Shown piece after piece: positions 1 to 5,290 of a DNA stretch of 6,147 nucleotides. Positions within the stretch are counted from its first letter, which is position 1. The number at the start of each line of letters is the position of its first letter. Source of the DNA: Promethearchaeota archaeon (lineage in GTDB: Archaea > Asgardarchaeota > Lokiarchaeia > Sigynarchaeales > SOKP01); the NCBI GenBank assembly GCA_016839425.1, contig JAEOUI010000407.1:1-6147 (forward strand), read 5' to 3'. Made by a program: the position numbers and the translations under genes. A model generated the notes under the pieces. That model was not told where the DNA came from and ran no database searches. It saw only the letters and a program-made list of their open reading frames with translations.

Positions 1-176
1 ATAAGCATTTAGCGGAATTTATTGAAAATAAAGGATTCTTATTAAGACCTATTAAAGACATTCCAGTAGATTATCTTGTACCTCGGTCTGAAATTCTTTC
101 CAATGTTCGAAAAGGTATGCTTCCAAAAGGAATACTTAAAAAATGGCCAATTTATGTATTAAAAAAAACCGAGTGA
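1..176 (+). CDS. 3' end of an unidentified gene, possibly a class I methyltransferase
   Basis: The reading frame is open from base 3 (first full codon AAG) to a TGA at 174-176, giving the last 57 residues of a protein that starts left of the window. The tail is basic, with pieces such as AEFIENKGF, DYLVPRSEI and KKWPIYVLKK. A final aromatic/hydrophobic strand of the type W-x-Y-V-L-K-K following a helix ending in K-G-F is common at the C-terminus of class I SAM-dependent methyltransferases, so that is a possible identity. No catalytic motif lies in the visible part, so the product remains open. The gene converges on the MFS transporter with only 26 bp between the two stop codons. Its last codons contain the A8 run that reads as an oligo-T tract for the opposite gene. 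Confidence 0.6.
   Translation, partial: KHLAEFIENKGFLLRPIKDIPVDYLVPRSEILSNVRKGMLPKGILKKWPIYVLKKTE
161..168 (-). terminator. Oligo-T terminator of the MFS gene
   Basis: Eight consecutive A on the + strand read as T8 on the - strand, 34 nt past the MFS stop codon. Archaeal RNA polymerase commonly terminates at such T-runs without a hairpin. The tract lies inside the last codons of the converging gene, so the two 3' ends probably overlap as transcripts. Confidence 0.4.
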
Positions 177-202
177 AAAAACTCCAATCTAAATTTGATT
201 AC

Positions 203-1444
203 TTAAAGATACTCCCTCTTCGGCTTTAACAACGCACTAATCGTGATAATGGTGATTCCCAAAGCGATAAATGTCAAATTAAGATCCCATAATATAAATA
301 ATGCAAACAAGGGCAATACAATTCCCTTTGAAAACATTCTCACCATGTTTATAAGAGATAGAGAGGTGGCTCGATGTTCTTTATTTACCCTTTTATTAAT
401 TCCATCAACGAAGATAAGATATCGGGAAAGACCTAAACCAATAATTATTAAAACCAAGAATAAATTTACAGGAAGGTAAAATACAGTACCCAAAAGCACG
501 TAGCAAACTCCTGGAACAAAAGTAAACAAAGAGAATAAAGCTGCGTTATTTTTAAATTTCTTTTTATGAGTCGCTATTAAGAAAGTAAAAAACACTTCTA
601 ACATGACAAAACTTGCATCGATCAAGCCAAAATAAAACAATGGAACATTTAAAACAGCGTAAAAGTAATATTGATAATTTAAATAAAGGACAAGCACGAG
701 GATTTCGAGAACCAGCATGTCCCTAATTAATGAACGCAATATCTTATTTTTCTTGAAATTCTTAATACTCGCTTTGATTGGCGAAAAGATTTTTATTTTT
801 TTAGATTTTGGAATGTTTTTACTTTCTTTAAAAAATATACTTATGACAGATGCACAAATATAAGGAACACCCATAAGCGTCATTACGAGTGGCAGGGAAA
901 AATAATATCCTATTAATGATCCAATTGGAGATGATACAAGAAAACCTATTAAAAAAAAGCTTTCCGCTTTTCCGAAAATCTTGGTAAAGTCTTTTTCTCG
1001 TCCTGCTTTTTTTACAAAGTCAAAAATAAATGATTCACTGGAACCTGACATTAATGCGGTGCCCAAAGCAAACAAGGATTCTCCAAGAAAAAATAATAAC
1101 AAATTTGGTGTTATAGTATATATAAATGCACCTAAAGCACTTGTTAATCCAGATAAAGATAAAATCCATTTTCTTTTCAATCGATCTGCAATCAAACCAC
1201 AGGGAATTTCGAGTATAAATGCCAAAATGAAATAATAGCTTTGTAAAAGACTCAATTCAAGGAGATTCAATCTCCCCCAAGATAAGAAGAAAGGGATGAG
1301 AATTCCCGAGATCATGTACATTCCCATTAAGAATTGATAAATGTAGATTTTTGTAATATTTGATTGATAGCTATTTGAAAGTTCAACATTATCAATTTGA
1401 GACGATTCTGATTTAATTTTGTTTGTTTTTTCTAAAACTTGCAT
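203..1444 (-). CDS. MFS transporter, about 12 membrane segments
   Basis: This 413-residue protein has the length and hydrophobic pattern of a major facilitator superfamily permease, acting in the cytoplasmic membrane. A polar N-terminal tail (residues 1-30) is followed by two membrane segments and the MFS motif A at residues 83-92, GLIADRLKRK, in the loop between segments 2 and 3. The next loop region carries SGSSESFIFDF (133-143), a pattern seen in MFS_1 members with a conserved acidic residue after segment 4. A basic central loop (about 205-240) separates the two six-helix halves. The second half has NKEHRATSLSLINM (354-367), typical of the loop before segment 11. The ATG start is fixed by AAGGTGAT at 1453-1460, 8 nt upstream. 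The substrate cannot be read from the sequence. The gene is 645 bp downstream of the methyltransferase/ligase fusion on the same strand and probably has its own promoter. An export role for a product of that enzyme is possible but unproven. Confidence 0.9.
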   Translation of the reverse strand: MQVLEKTNKIKSESSQIDNVELSNSYQSNITKIYIYQFLMGMYMISGILIPFFLSWGRLNLLELSLLQSYYFILAFILEIPCGLIADRLKRKWILSLSGLTSALGAFIYTITPNLLLFFLGESLFALGTALMSGSSESFIFDFVKKAGREKDFTKIFGKAESFFLIGFLVSSPIGSLIGYYFSLPLVMTLMGVPYICASVISIFFKESKNIPKSKKIKIFSPIKASIKNFKKNKILRSLIRDMLVLEILVLVLYLNYQYYFYAVLNVPLFYFGLIDASFVMLEVFFTFLIATHKKKFKNNAALFSLFTFVPGVCYVLLGTVFYLPVNLFLVLIIIGLGLSRYLIFVDGINKRVNKEHRATSLSLINMVRMFSKGIVLPLFALFILWDLNLTFIALGITIITISALLKPKREYL

Positions 1445-1452
1445 TAATTTTT

Positions 1453-1460
1453 ATCACCTT
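1453..1460 (-). promoter_or_regulatory. Ribosome binding site of the MFS gene
   Basis: AAGGTGAT on the - strand, 8 nt before the ATG at 1442-1444. It closely matches the Shine-Dalgarno consensus and supports the assigned start. Confidence 0.75.
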
Positions 1461-1602
1461 CTAATTATCTATAATCATTAATGTCTTAGGCTTGACTAAT
1501 TAATGAAAGGCAATTCAATTCGAATAAATTGTAGAAGGATATTTCAATCCTCTATTAATTATTAATGACATTATCGAAAAGAAAATGCTAATTATTTACC
1601 TA

Positions 1603-1641
1603 ACTTGAGAAAATATCAAGTAAAATAATTTCTCTGAGAAA
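1603..1641. repeat. Cluster of two short perfect inverted repeats
   Basis: ACTTGA (1603-1608) and TCAAGT (1616-1621) form a perfect 6-bp inverted repeat with a 7-nt loop. Eight bases later TTTCTCTGAGAAA (1629-1641) is a perfect 6+1+6 palindrome. TGAGAAA occurs in both elements (1606-1612 and 1635-1641). The cluster lies about 160-200 bp upstream of the MFS start, so it could be an operator or RNA structure for that gene. Chance is possible at this base composition. Confidence 0.35.
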
Positions 1642-1903
1642 AAGGGGTAATTTTTTTGAAAATAATTTTGACATAATCTGTCAGATATGCAATTTTAAAA
1701 ATACTATAAACATTTCCGATATTTGACATCATGCATCATCCTATATATTCTATTAACTAGATAATAATTCATGTTAATAAACTTTTTTGCTTTAATGTCA
1801 TAATTTTTTCTCAAATTTACATGCTGGCTTTCATACTCTAGTATTAAGCTAAATCACGTAATTTATAGATCCATAACTGCAGCTAATGGAAAATTTGCGC
1901 CAG

Positions 1904-1945
1904 TTAGGGATTTTTATGCATTCATATTAGTTAAATTATCCCTAA
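1904..1945. repeat. 7-bp inverted repeat with 28-nt loop
   Basis: TTAGGGA (1904-1910) pairs with TCCCTAA (1939-1945), and one G-T pair could extend the stem outward. The GGG/CCC core stands out against the AT-rich background. It could be a small hairpin or a two-half-site operator. The long loop makes a stable RNA hairpin uncertain. Confidence 0.3.
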
Positions 1946-2070
1946 TAACAAGTATAACACTGTTTTTTGTTGTTTTCGAATGATATTAAAGATAACTATT
2001 GTTGAATTTCGATCAAATCCTAACAGCTTGTAAAATATTCAAGGAAAGTTAATGAAAATGAAAAAGGTAT

Positions 2071-2083
2071 AAAAAATAAAAAA
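2071..2083 (-). terminator. Oligo-T terminator of the methyltransferase/ligase gene
   Basis: The + strand shows A6-T-A6, which reads T6-A-T6 on the - strand, beginning 6 nt after the fusion gene's stop codon, with another T5 at 2061-2065. It matches the T-rich intrinsic terminators of archaea and suggests the transcript does not routinely continue to the MFS gene. Confidence 0.5.
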
Positions 2084-2089
2084 TCTGAT

Positions 2090-4030
2090 TTAAGTGATCA
2101 AAATTCGAGTTTCGGTCGCTTTTAAAATTTCTTTTAACATTTGAGTATACGAAAGTCCCATAAATTTTGCCATCTTTGCGAGGTGTCCATCCCAACACCA
2201 GCCAGGATTTGGATTAACCTCTAATAACTTGGGGTTTCCTTCTGCGTCTAGTCTCCAATCAAAGCGAGCATAATCTCTACATTCTAGCCTTTCAAATAAT
2301 TTAAGACTACAAGATTCTATAATCTCCGTGGTTTTATCTGGAAGTTGTGCAAGTATGGATTTTAATTTCCAATAAGGTGATTCGGGTAGCCATTTTGCCT
2401 CATAGCCGCATATCTTTGGCAAATCTGGAGGCAATTCTGAATAATCCTCTTCGGCAATGGGAAGAATGATACTATTCCCAGGGGGATTTCCAATTATTCC
2501 AAGAGTCAAGTCTTTTCCAGTGAGAAATTGTTCAACGAGAATGGGATATGTGTATCCAAAAGTTTCTCGAATTTTTGAAATAGCGTTAATTAACTCCTCT
2601 CCATTATTTACAACGCAGTCTTGAGTTATGCCGAAGCTCGAATCGCCAAAGTTTGGTTTGACGAGTGCAGGAAAATACAATGGAAGGTCAAAAACGGTGT
2701 CTCCTGGTTTAATAAAGATCGCTTCTGGAACCGGAATATCCATCTCTTTTGCAATGCCCCGAACTAGTGATTTATCGTAACAAAACGCCAAACATTGAGG
2801 TCCTGAACCCGTGTATGGAATTTTAAGAATATCCAGTAGAGCAGGAATATGTAATTCTTGTCTTGCATGATTATTATAACCTTCATCACATAAATTAAAG
2901 ACATAATCGATTTTTCCCTTCAATTTCGTGAGATCAGCTATTAAAGTATCGTGGTTGCTAAGGAATGTGAATTGATTTTCTTTCAATTCGATTAACGCTT
3001 CCTTTAATTTATCTATTGTAAAGTAATCATCATCGTCAAAAACGCTTGAAGGTTTTAATACATCCGGCTTGTTAGGATCTCCTAATAGAACGACTATATT
3101 TTTGGGGATTTCTGTACTTTTTTGATGTTTTTTTGTCCATTCCTTCCTCACGCGTGCGCTAATAATCAGTCGCCTTTCCATCATTCCTAAATCTTGATTT
3201 CGGGCAGAATTTGGTGATATCTCTTGGTGAAATGTTACATCCGTAAATCCCGCTTTATTCAATAAATCTGATATTTTGCTTTTTGAATATAATCTTTCGG
3301 AATAAAATTGATCCACCAAGACACCCTCATTCACATGATTTATGACTTCTCTCGAAATTAATTTTTGCTTGTCAATTGATAGTGACCGTTCCCTACATAC
3401 AAAATGATTTTTATCGATCCATTCCCAAGAACGGGGTTGAAAGTTCTTCTTTACATATTCACCATCTGTTATATCAATTAAAATCCTTCCCCATGGTTTG
3501 AGCGTGCGCTTGACTTCTTTTAATACTCGAAGATCGTCGTTTATGGTATCAAAATATCCAAAACTATTTCCTAATATAAATACGACGTCGAAACGGTCTG
3601 TTTCGTATGGGAGTTTTCGAGCATCGCCGATACGATAATCAACAGGTAAAAATTCTTTTTTTGCAACACGCTTAGCCCTTTGAATGAGATACCGAGATTT
3701 ATCAAGCCCATTTATATGGTTAAAGCCTCTTCTTGCTAACTCTAAGGAATGCCTTCCCTGTCCGCAGCATAAGTCTAAAATCTCTTGCTCTGGTTGTAAT
3801 TTCAGAATATCAGAAAAAAGATCTACCTCTGTCGAGGTTATATTTTTATCGTTGACAACATCGCCGTCCGTTTTTAAATAATAAGAATTAAAAATGTGGT
3901 TCCACCAATCTCTCCGGACGTATTCCTCTAAGTTTAGAACTGGACCCAGACATTTGGGTGATTTTTCGGGTACAGCGGCATTTAATTTATTTTTACTATT
4001 TTTATCTTCATTTTTTGGGATTGTTTTCAT
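2090..4030 (-). CDS. Fusion of SAM-dependent methyltransferase and D-Ala-D-Ala-ligase-like ATP-grasp ligase
   Basis: This 646-residue protein has two enzyme domains. Residues about 35-295 form a class I SAM-dependent methyltransferase: motif I ILDLCCGQG (84-92), the acidic ribose-binding residue D110 in NGLD, GDARKLPY (135-142), and FDVVFILGNSFGYF (147-160). After a basic linker (about 295-310), residues 311-646 match the ATP-grasp D-Ala-D-Ala ligase family. They include VKPNFGDSSFG (457-467, with K458 and S464 in the ATP/phosphate loop positions), VEQFLTG (499-505), YEAKW (543-547), ARFDWR (588-593) and LLEVNPNPG (602-610). D591, E604 and N606 have exactly the spacing of the metal ligands of the E. 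coli enzyme (257/270/272), and R589 matches its Arg255. The enzyme should be an ATP-dependent carboxylate-amine (peptide-bond) ligase plus methyltransferase. True D-Ala-D-Ala synthesis is doubtful: the N-terminal Glu motif of Ddl is not evident, the active-site Tyr after EAK is Trp, and archaea lack murein. The ATG is preceded by GAGGAAT at 4042-4048, rather far at about 12 nt. The first 30 residues are Lys/Asn-rich and probably disordered. Confidence 0.9.
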   Translation of the reverse strand: MKTIPKNEDKNSKNKLNAAVPEKSPKCLGPVLNLEEYVRRDWWNHIFNSYYLKTDGDVVNDKNITSTEVDLFSDILKLQPEQEILDLCCGQGRHSLELARRGFNHINGLDKSRYLIQRAKRVAKKEFLPVDYRIGDARKLPYETDRFDVVFILGNSFGYFDTINDDLRVLKEVKRTLKPWGRILIDITDGEYVKKNFQPRSWEWIDKNHFVCRERSLSIDKQKLISREVINHVNEGVLVDQFYSERLYSKSKISDLLNKAGFTDVTFHQEISPNSARNQDLGMMERRLIISARVRKEWTKKHQKSTEIPKNIVVLLGDPNKPDVLKPSSVFDDDDYFTIDKLKEALIELKENQFTFLSNHDTLIADLTKLKGKIDYVFNLCDEGYNNHARQELHIPALLDILKIPYTGSGPQCLAFCYDKSLVRGIAKEMDIPVPEAIFIKPGDTVFDLPLYFPALVKPNFGDSSFGITQDCVVNNGEELINAISKIRETFGYTYPILVEQFLTGKDLTLGIIGNPPGNSIILPIAEEDYSELPPDLPKICGYEAKWLPESPYWKLKSILAQLPDKTTEIIESCSLKLFERLECRDYARFDWRLDAEGNPKLLEVNPNPGWCWDGHLAKMAKFMGLSYTQMLKEILKATETRILIT

Positions 4031-4096
4031 TATATATTTTTATTCCTCAATACATATTGGTGTGGATATTTTTTTTTCATTTGTAATTAAAATTTT

Positions 4097-4104
4097 AAAA
4101 AAAA
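4097..4104 (-). terminator. Oligo-T tract after the acidic peptide gene
   Basis: A8 on the + strand reads T8 on the - strand, 39 nt after the small acidic gene's stop. It may end that transcript before the fusion gene, or act as a leaky terminator setting their ratio. Confidence 0.4.
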
Positions 4105-4105
4105 T

Positions 4106-4115
4106 AATATATTTG
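4106..4115 (-). promoter_or_regulatory. Possible TATA box of the methyltransferase/ligase gene
   Basis: On the - strand this reads AAATATATTA, an AT-rich box that would place a transcription start near 4084 and a leader of about 55 nt. It would give the fusion gene its own promoter independent of the acidic peptide gene. AT-richness makes chance matches common here. Confidence 0.3.
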
Positions 4116-4143
4116 CAATGATATTGGGTCCAAAATGGATTAT

Positions 4144-4275
4144 CTACATATCTTCTTCCCAATCGCCATCGTCGTCCCAATCTTCGTCTTCATCGTCATC
4201 CCAATCGTCATCAAAATCGTCGTCGTCGTAATCCTCGTCTTTACCCTTCTTGGGACCAAAGATTTCTACTTTCAT
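4144..4275 (-). CDS. 43-residue highly acidic, aromatic-rich peptide
   Basis: ATG at 4273-4275 to TAG at 4144-4146. The peptide begins MKVEIFGPKKGK (four Lys in residues 1-12), and from residue 13 is almost pure Asp/Glu punctuated by Y16, F21, W25, W33 and W39. In all there are 19 Asp and 6 Glu in 43 residues, net charge about -21. It has no Cys, Ser or Thr. It ends GDWEEDM. The coding case rests on an AGGAGG at 4284-4289, 8 nt before the ATG, a TATA-like box further upstream, and a T8 tract after the stop. The function is unknown. It lies 113 bp upstream of, and on the same strand as, the methyltransferase/ATP-grasp fusion, so it may be a substrate or carrier peptide for that enzyme. The small acidic carriers LysW/ArgW, which end in a Trp/Glu-rich tail and are used by ATP-grasp ligases, are a loose analogy; their zinc site is absent here. 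Alternatives are an acidic interaction tail, nucleic-acid mimic or cation-binding peptide. The first eight residues recall the first strand of small archaeal thioredoxins (KIEIFG type), but no CxxC follows. Confidence 0.75.
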   Translation of the reverse strand: MKVEIFGPKKGKDEDYDDDDFDDDWDDDEDEDWDDDGDWEEDM

Positions 4276-4283
4276 GATATATT

Positions 4284-4289
4284 CCTCCT
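4284..4289 (-). promoter_or_regulatory. Very strong ribosome binding site of the acidic peptide gene
   Basis: The - strand reads TTGAGGAGGAATATATC before the ATG, a full AGGAGG at 8-nt spacing and the best Shine-Dalgarno in the window. It is the main evidence that the short acidic frame is translated, probably at a high level. The fusion gene's leader has a shorter but similar sequence (TTGAGGAAT) at 4042-4050. Confidence 0.8.
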
Positions 4290-4347
4290 CAATTTTTTAG
4301 AAATATATTTTTTTTTTGATGTAGTTATTGGATTAATTGCAATCAAA

Positions 4348-4357
4348 GTATAAAAAC
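4348..4357 (-). promoter_or_regulatory. Archaeal promoter (TATA box) of the acidic peptide gene
   Basis: The - strand reads GTTTTTATAC, preceded by a purine-rich TGAAAAT resembling a BRE. Transcription would start near 4326, leaving a leader of about 50 nt that contains the AGGAGG. The 8-bp palindrome ATTGCAAT at 4336-4343 lies between box and predicted start and could be an operator. Confidence 0.45.
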
Positions 4358-4403
4358 ATTTTCAATAGATCATATTGATATCTTTAAAAACAATGAAAAC
4401 ATA

Positions 4404-4411
4404 TTTATATA
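4404..4411 (+). promoter_or_regulatory. Archaeal promoter (TATA box) of the ribbon-helix-helix gene
   Basis: TTTATATA matches the archaeal TATA consensus, preceded by the purine-rich TGAAAACA as a possible BRE. Initiation would fall around 4430-4435, just before the ATG at 4442, giving a very short leader. The gene also has GAGGT at 4429-4433, 8 nt before the ATG, so the true start of transcription decides whether this site is used. This promoter is back-to-back with that of the acidic peptide gene. Confidence 0.6.
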
Positions 4412-4441
4412 TATAATCTTTTTTTTAAGAGGTTTATTTTA

Positions 4442-5017
4442 ATGGCACCTAAAGGAGAAATTAAAAAACGCAGTAATTTTCTTGGATTTAGACTCTCACA
4501 CAAAGACATAGAAAAGCTAGATCAAGTAGCAAAAATAGAAAATAAATCCCGTGGATTAATCGCAAAACAAGCTGTTAAAAATTGGTTAACTCTTGAATCT
4601 TTTAGGAAAACAAACAATATGATCATTATTACAAAATGGACCTTTTTTAAACTTCTCTCGCAAGCTGATGGTGAACTTCTTGACAATATCGTAAGCGAAA
4701 TGTCAAGCTTATTGGCAGATATGACTAAATTTAATGTGGCCAAACCAATGGACAGCAAACATTTTCCCAGCTATTCCAAAAACATCATTAAATTTTTAGG
4801 CGCTGGAGGGTTAAAATGGTTTAACAGCATTGATTTCGTACTAAATAATAGCACATTAATCATTAAGGGTTTGCACGATTTGGACGAATACTTCTCTGAG
4901 GTATTCTCCCGTATTATCGAACATTATTTTCAAAACAATTTCGAATTTGAAATAGAAAATTTACAAAAAGAAGTTTCTTCCAATCTAGTTTATTTGGAAT
5001 ACGCCGTCAAAAATTAA
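4442..5017 (+). CDS. Ribbon-helix-helix DNA-binding protein with C-terminal domain of unknown function
   Basis: This is a 191-residue protein. Residues about 11-52 fit a ribbon-helix-helix (Arc/CopG-like) fold: a strand SNFLGFRLS, helix A HKDIEKLDQVAKIE, the turn NKSRG, and helix B LIAKQAVKNWLTLES. Such domains dimerise and insert the paired strand into the major groove of DNA. Residues about 60-191 form a second, mostly alpha/beta domain with hydrophobic segments TLIIKGLHDL (138-147) and DEYFSEVFSRIIEHYF (148-163). I do not recognise this family; it may be a sensor or oligomerisation domain. The protein lacks cysteine, which argues against metal or thiol sensing by Cys. The ATG is supported by GAGGT 8 nt upstream and a TTTATATA box. 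It is divergent from the acidic peptide gene across 166 bp holding both promoters, the usual arrangement for a local regulator, so it may control itself, that gene and possibly the fusion enzyme. It converges on the Cys-rich gene. Confidence 0.85.
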   Translation: MAPKGEIKKRSNFLGFRLSHKDIEKLDQVAKIENKSRGLIAKQAVKNWLTLESFRKTNNMIIITKWTFFKLLSQADGELLDNIVSEMSSLLADMTKFNVAKPMDSKHFPSYSKNIIKFLGAGGLKWFNSIDFVLNNSTLIIKGLHDLDEYFSEVFSRIIEHYFQNNFEFEIENLQKEVSSNLVYLEYAVKN

Positions 5018-5036
5018 AGTAAAGATATTTAATAAG

Positions 5037-5065
5037 ATTTAAGCATATAATATAGTTGCTTAAAT
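5037..5065. terminator. Perfect 9-bp inverted repeat between convergent genes
   Basis: ATTTAAGCA (5037-5045) and TGCTTAAAT (5057-5065) are exact reverse complements with an 11-nt loop. The element starts 20 bp after the ribbon-helix-helix stop and overlaps the last codons and stop (5060-5062) of the Cys-rich gene. It could form a hairpin in either transcript and act as a bidirectional 3'-end element. No strong T-run follows it on either strand, so it is not a classical terminator. Confidence 0.5.
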
Positions 5066-5221
5066 ATAGCTCATGGCTTGTCCACAACATTTTGGAATTG
5101 CTTGGTGATGACACTTTTCAGTACAGCAACATAATAGTTCGTCCTTGAGTATCATCGATTCATTGCAACAAGTAGGAACGCTTTTTTCATTTCCACAGAT
5201 TAAACATTTAAGTTTTGTTAT
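5060..5221 (-). CDS. 53-residue Cys-rich protein with two desulforedoxin-like metal knuckles, apparent AUA start
   Basis: The frame ends in TAA at 5060-5062 and is bounded upstream by a TGA at 5228-5230. It encodes ten cysteines (residues 6, 9, 18, 19, 31-33, 37, 45, 46) in 53 residues. The first half, C6-L-I-C9-G followed by VPTCCNESM (15-23), has the CxxCG...CCxxxM pattern of desulforedoxin and the N-terminal domain of desulfoferrodoxin. The second half, CCCTEKC (31-37) followed by IPKCCGQAM (42-50), repeats it with wider first-pair spacing. The motif xPxCCxxxM thus occurs twice, indicating an internal duplication. Two FeCys4 or ZnCys4 sites are likely; redox or structural role unknown. No ATG, GTG or TTG lies between the upstream stop and the first Cys. 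AGGTGA at 5228-5233 points to an ATA at 5219-5221 (6-nt gap) as start. The ATG at residue 23 would remove the first knuckle and is less likely. The gene has no evident functional partner beside it. Confidence 0.75.
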   Translation of the reverse strand: MTKLKCLICGNEKSVPTCCNESMILKDELLCCCTEKCHHQAIPKCCGQAMSYI

Positions 5222-5227
5222 TTCGAT

Positions 5228-5233
5228 TCACCT
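5228..5233 (-). promoter_or_regulatory. Ribosome binding site that decides the AUA start
   Basis: AGGTGA on the - strand, overlapping an in-frame TGA and followed after 6 nt by ATA. Because the TGA lies inside the site, translation must begin downstream of it. ATA is the codon at the right distance that keeps all cysteines. Confidence 0.6.
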
Positions 5234-5290
5234 AAGATATTTAGTATTGCATTCTATATTACCTAAATAAACAAGCATCTAAAACCTGTT

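Larger units (their letters stand above)
1461..2070. other. Long AT-rich intergenic region without a credible gene
   Basis: I checked ATG-started frames on both strands. The longest found have about 14-24 codons (for example 1503-1565 on + and 1600-1674 on -) and lack convincing ribosome binding sites. No tRNA or rRNA signature is visible. The region should hold the promoter of the leftward MFS gene. Weak TATA-like sequence occurs around 1521-1530 (- strand AATTTATTCG) and 1741-1748 (CTATATAT), but neither is convincing. The region also contains the inverted repeats listed separately and two copies of TTTGACAT at 1667-1674 and 1722-1729. This is an unusually long gap for this otherwise dense window. 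Confidence 0.6.

Noticed and set aside
243..479. A + strand frame of 78 codons inside the MFS gene, and another at 981-1235.
   Set aside because: Both are antisense to a clearly coding MFS gene and show no family resemblance or initiation signal.
1600..1674. A 24-codon - strand frame starting with ATG in the intergenic gap.
   Set aside because: No ribosome binding site ahead of it and no recognisable pattern; such frames are expected by chance.
3684..4121. Two + strand frames antisense to the start of the methyltransferase domain and its leader.
   Set aside because: They are shadows of conserved methyltransferase codons; no ribosome binding site and no recognisable protein.
4144..4260. The GAC/GAT-rich stretch as a simple microsatellite or CRISPR-like repeat.
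   Set aside because: There is no constant unit length or spacer structure; the periodicity is three and follows Asp codon use interrupted by Trp, Phe, Tyr and Glu codons.
4135..4353. A + strand frame of 72 codons encoding a very hydrophobic Ile/Val/Phe protein that looks like a membrane peptide.
   Set aside because: It is the complement of the Asp codons of the acidic peptide gene (GAC/GAT read backward as GTC/ATC). It lacks a convincing ribosome binding site, whereas the opposite strand has AGGAGG at ideal spacing.
4522..4758. A - strand frame of 78 codons opposite the ribbon-helix-helix gene.
   Set aside because: It lies antisense to a gene with clear domain evidence and its own start signals.
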